Assembly (NCBI GenBank): GCA_002083595.1
Contig: MSXT01000080.1
Coordinates: forward strand, 1 to 8,139
DNA: 8,139 bases
Source of the DNA: Proteobacteria bacterium ST_bin16
GTDB lineage: Bacteria; Pseudomonadota; Gammaproteobacteria; Burkholderiales; Nitrosomonadaceae
Reading direction: 5' to 3'
Shown here: positions 6,209 through 8,139 of the stretch, piece after piece
Numbering within the stretch: the stretch's first letter is position 1
Layout of the letters: every line of letters starts with the position of its first letter
Position numbers and translations under genes: made by a program
Notes under the pieces: model-generated
Told to the model about the DNA's origin: nothing
Database searches by the model: none
What the model saw: only the letters and a program-made list of their open reading frames with translations

Positions 6209-7321
6209 CTAAAACTTGGCGCCGGTACCGACGAGCTCACCGGAAGTAATTTTGTAGGCAAAGTTTTCATGATCCAGGCTATCCAAGAGTTTTCCGTCAA
6301 TTTCCGCTTGCGGATACATGAAGAATGGCAATTTGCTGGCGGCATTACCAGGATTCAGTGCCAGATCTTCGGCGTGATTGAACGTCAACCAATTCATCTC
6401 CCAGGTACCGAAGAATTTTTCTCTTAATTGCATGATTTTTGCATCGTCCAGCGGCAGTTTTTCCAGTTTGGATACTTGCCGCACATCGGACGGATTGACC
6501 GGTATCCAACCGTGTCCGGCTAGAAAGAATTCCGCGCGGCAGTGCTGCGATTGGCTGATATCGCCATATTGCCCGATGGAATCGTGCAAGCTTGATTCAT
6601 TAATGCGAATACCGTATTGGTTACGCGCGGGGATATTGGCCGCTCTGGCCAGTGCGACAAATAATGAATTCAAATCAACGCATTTTCCGTTGAGTTCATT
6701 TTTCTCGAGCATGGCTCTGACATCGCCTTGACCGCGTCCACGCGTGTTTTCATCGTATTGCGCATTATCGATTACCCAATCATAGATTGCTTTTGCTTGT
6801 TGCACTGTCGTTTCGGCATGCTTTTCTTTCAAAATGGCATGAACGGTTTCTCGCACAATGCCATTGGTCGGCTTCAAATGCGTCGGGTTAATATAATGCT
6901 TGATGCTATTGGGCAACGCTGAATTCTTGATGGCGGGATAATGCGCCAGATCAAAGGAATGATGAGAAGTTTTTACGATGCAACTGACGCTGACATGGCG
7001 TTGACCGCTTTTGGGCTTACCCTGCCACTCCGCTTTGAATGCCGGGAAGGGATTCGCGCCGAGGGTGGAAAATGATGCTTTGCTCGCATTACCGCTCCAG
7101 TTACTGCCTTGCGTGAATTGAAAAGCGGAATCATTGGTGTCAGGAAGCGGGAGCCATAAACGGGCCGTATTGCCTTTGGCCGGAAGATCGACCTGATAAC
7201 TGAGGCGGTAACTGGTCCAGTTGCTGAAGTCCGATGAGAGTAGTTGCTTCGCCATTAAGGATGAAGCAGGGAAAGAGAGTACACTTGTGCCGATTAATTT
7301 TATAAAATCCCTGCGTTTCAT
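6209..7321 (-). CDS. Exported transglutaminase-like cysteine-hydrolase-fold protein
   Basis: This 370-residue protein has a Tat-like signal: K-R-R-D-F-I-K at residues 2-8, a moderately hydrophobic stretch to about 20, and a likely cleavage after S-L-M-A (A24). It would therefore fold in the cytoplasm and act in the periplasm. Residues about 38-120 are a beta-rich domain (W-L-P-L-P at 56-60). The transglutaminase-like core spans about 150-285: catalytic C214 in G-K-C-V-D-L-N-S-L-F and H260 in Q-H-C-R-A-E-F-F. The third triad position in G-W-I-P-V-N-P-S-D is N276 rather than the usual aspartate, with D279 nearby. Bacterial members may be proteases, amidases or crosslinking enzymes; the substrate cannot be read from sequence. 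The start is supported by the Tat motif, an AAGGAAG site and a near-consensus promoter. It seems monocistronic, convergent with the DUF4062 gene and divergent from the esterase gene. Confidence 0.82.
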   Translation of the reverse strand: MKRRDFIKLIGTSVLSFPASSLMAKQLLSSDFSNWTSYRLSYQVDLPAKGNTARLWLPLPDTNDSAFQFTQGSNWSGNASKASFSTLGANPFPAFKAEWQGKPKSGQRHVSVSCIVKTSHHSFDLAHYPAIKNSALPNSIKHYINPTHLKPTNGIVRETVHAILKEKHAETTVQQAKAIYDWVIDNAQYDENTRGRGQGDVRAMLEKNELNGKCVDLNSLFVALARAANIPARNQYGIRINESSLHDSIGQYGDISQSQHCRAEFFLAGHGWIPVNPSDVRQVSKLEKLPLDDAKIMQLREKFFGTWEMNWLTFNHAEDLALNPGNAASKLPFFMYPQAEIDGKLLDSLDHENFAYKITSGELVGTGAKF

Positions 7322-7323
7322 AA

Positions 7324-7330
7324 CTTCCTT
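7324..7330 (-). promoter_or_regulatory. Strong Shine-Dalgarno of the transglutaminase-like gene
   Basis: On the - strand AAGGAAG ends two bases before the ATG, so its AGGA core lies about 4 nt from the start codon. This supports 7321 as the true start; it is the clearest ribosome binding site in the window. Confidence 0.7.
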
Positions 7331-7355
7331 TATGGTGAATTCGTTGAGTTGCGGA

Positions 7356-7383
7356 ATTTTATCTGATCGATTTTTTATGTCAA
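7356..7383 (-). promoter_or_regulatory. Near-consensus sigma70 promoter of the transglutaminase-like gene
   Basis: Read on the - strand, a perfect -35 TTGACA (complement of 7378-7383) is followed after 16 bp by TAAAAT (complement of 7356-7361), 5 of 6 to the -10 consensus. Transcription would start near 7349, giving a leader of about 28 nt that includes the ribosome binding site. It occupies most of the 72-bp divergent gap, so the esterase promoter on the other strand must overlap it. Confidence 0.7.
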
Positions 7384-7393
7384 TGCAATGTGA

Positions 7394-8089
7394 ATGGGTA
7401 TTTTTTCACCAATGAAAAAAGCAATTGATTTATTACCCGCTGTGGAAATTGAAACCGGTGGCTCACCGGCGCATGCCGTCGTGTGGCTGCACGGTCTGGG
7501 CGCTGACGGTCATGATTTTGTGCCGATCGTCAATGAACTGACACTGCCGTCCGACGCATCGATTCGATTTATTTTTCCGCATGCGCCGGAGCGTCCGGTC
7601 ACGATTAATAATGGTTATGTCATGCGCGCCTGGTACGATATTTATCGCGCAGACTTTAACGACCCTGAGGATCAATCTGGCATCCGGTATTCGCAAGCAG
7701 CGCTGGATGCTTTGATTGAAAGGGAGATGCAGCGCGGCATTCCTTCCGGTCACATCTTTCTCGCCGGGTTCTCGCAAGGCGGCGCAATGGCATTGCAGAC
7801 CGGATTGCGTCAAAACAATCCACTGGCTGGCATCATCGCCTTGTCATGTTATTTGCCGCTCGCGGAGACTCTCGCGGTAGAAGTCTGCGGCGCGAATGCA
7901 ACGACACCGGTATTCATGGCGCATGGCATTTATGATCCGGTAATACCGCTCTCGCATGCTGCGGCGTCTCGAGATAAATTGCTGGCAACCGGTTATCCGC
8001 TCGAATGGCATGAATATCCCATGGCACATAGCGTATGCGAAACGGAAATTGCGGATATCAGCCGCTGGCTGCGGCACATCATCGGTTAG
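7394..8089 (+). CDS. Carboxylesterase / phospholipase-type alpha/beta hydrolase (APT1/EstB-like)
   Basis: This 231-residue cytosolic serine hydrolase belongs to the phospholipase/carboxylesterase family (abhydrolase_2), which cleaves short carboxyl esters or acyl thioesters. The order of motifs is complete: oxyanion region H-G-L-G-A-D-G-H-D-F (33-42), nucleophile elbow G-F-S-Q-G-G with S127, acid D181 in H-G-I-Y-D-P-V-I-P, and base H212 in M-A-H-S-V-C. The R-A-W-Y-D-I segment (78-83) is also typical. There is no signal peptide. Two starts are possible: ATG at 7394, or ATG at 7412, which gives M-K-K-A-I-D-L-L-P and fits the usual family N-terminus; neither has a clear Shine-Dalgarno. The gene seems to stand alone: it diverges from the transglutaminase-like gene and is closed by a terminator. 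The natural substrate is unknown. Confidence 0.87.
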   Translation: MGIFSPMKKAIDLLPAVEIETGGSPAHAVVWLHGLGADGHDFVPIVNELTLPSDASIRFIFPHAPERPVTINNGYVMRAWYDIYRADFNDPEDQSGIRYSQAALDALIEREMQRGIPSGHIFLAGFSQGGAMALQTGLRQNNPLAGIIALSCYLPLAETLAVEVCGANATTPVFMAHGIYDPVIPLSHAAASRDKLLATGYPLEWHEYPMAHSVCETEIADISRWLRHIIG

Positions 8090-8105
8090 CGATTATCCCA
8101 GCGAT

Positions 8106-8131
8106 TGATGCTAATAAGCATTATCTTTTTT
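8106..8131 (+). terminator. Probable Rho-independent terminator of the esterase gene
   Basis: TGATGCT (8106-8112) pairs with AGCATTA (8117-8123), with one G-T wobble, around an AATA loop. Two bases later comes a run of six T (8126-8131). The stem is AT-rich and so rather weak, but the position 17 bases after the stop codon and the T-run fit an intrinsic terminator. Confidence 0.6.
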
Positions 8132-8139
8132 GAAGACGA

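Noticed and set aside
1..8139. CRISPR array, tRNA, rRNA or insertion sequence
   Set aside because: No regularly spaced repeats, no tRNA-like cloverleaf and no transposase or integrase coding frame were seen.

Overview
The window (8139 bp) looks like a chromosomal stretch from a Gram-negative bacterium. A three-gene periplasm-spanning ABC exporter, a Tat-type signal peptide and mid-range GC all point that way. The protein styles suggest a betaproteobacterium, plausibly Nitrosomonadaceae (Nitrosomonas-like), but this is an impression, not a placement; no rRNA, tRNA or marker gene is present.

Layout. Positions 1-403 are AT-rich and non-coding, with a long imperfect hairpin near the left edge. 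Positions 404-3146 hold a tightly coupled + strand operon of DevB-like membrane-fusion protein, DevC-like permease and DevA-like ATPase; the genes overlap by 4 bp and then 1 bp. After a 157-bp gap with a possible extended -10 promoter, 3304-6030 encodes a 908-residue multidomain protein: an N-terminal DUF4062 domain, a central nSTAND-type P-loop NTPase and a C-terminal formylglycine-generating-enzyme (FGE)/C-type-lectin-like domain. A 178-bp convergent gap with two small hairpins follows. A transglutaminase-like protein with a Tat-like signal lies on the - strand (6209-7321), with a near-consensus sigma70 promoter and a good Shine-Dalgarno. Diverging from it on the + strand is an alpha/beta-hydrolase carboxylesterase (7394-8089), followed by a probable intrinsic terminator.

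How the genes work together. DevBCA should form an inner-membrane pump and periplasmic adaptor that needs a TolC-type outer-membrane partner encoded elsewhere. The transglutaminase-like protein and the esterase share only a divergent intergenic region, and no common pathway is evident.

The most interesting gene is the DUF4062-nSTAND-FGE protein. Its architecture (putative effector, NTPase switch, ligand-binding-like domain) fits a single-protein conflict or immune sensor. The FGE domain lacks the cysteines expected of the catalytic pair, and its last third sits in an AT-richer patch (about 43% GC against about 62% just upstream, counted by hand). That patch encodes the surface loop which reverse-transcriptase diversification targets in related folds. 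No reverse transcriptase or template repeat lies in the window, so diversification is only a hypothesis.
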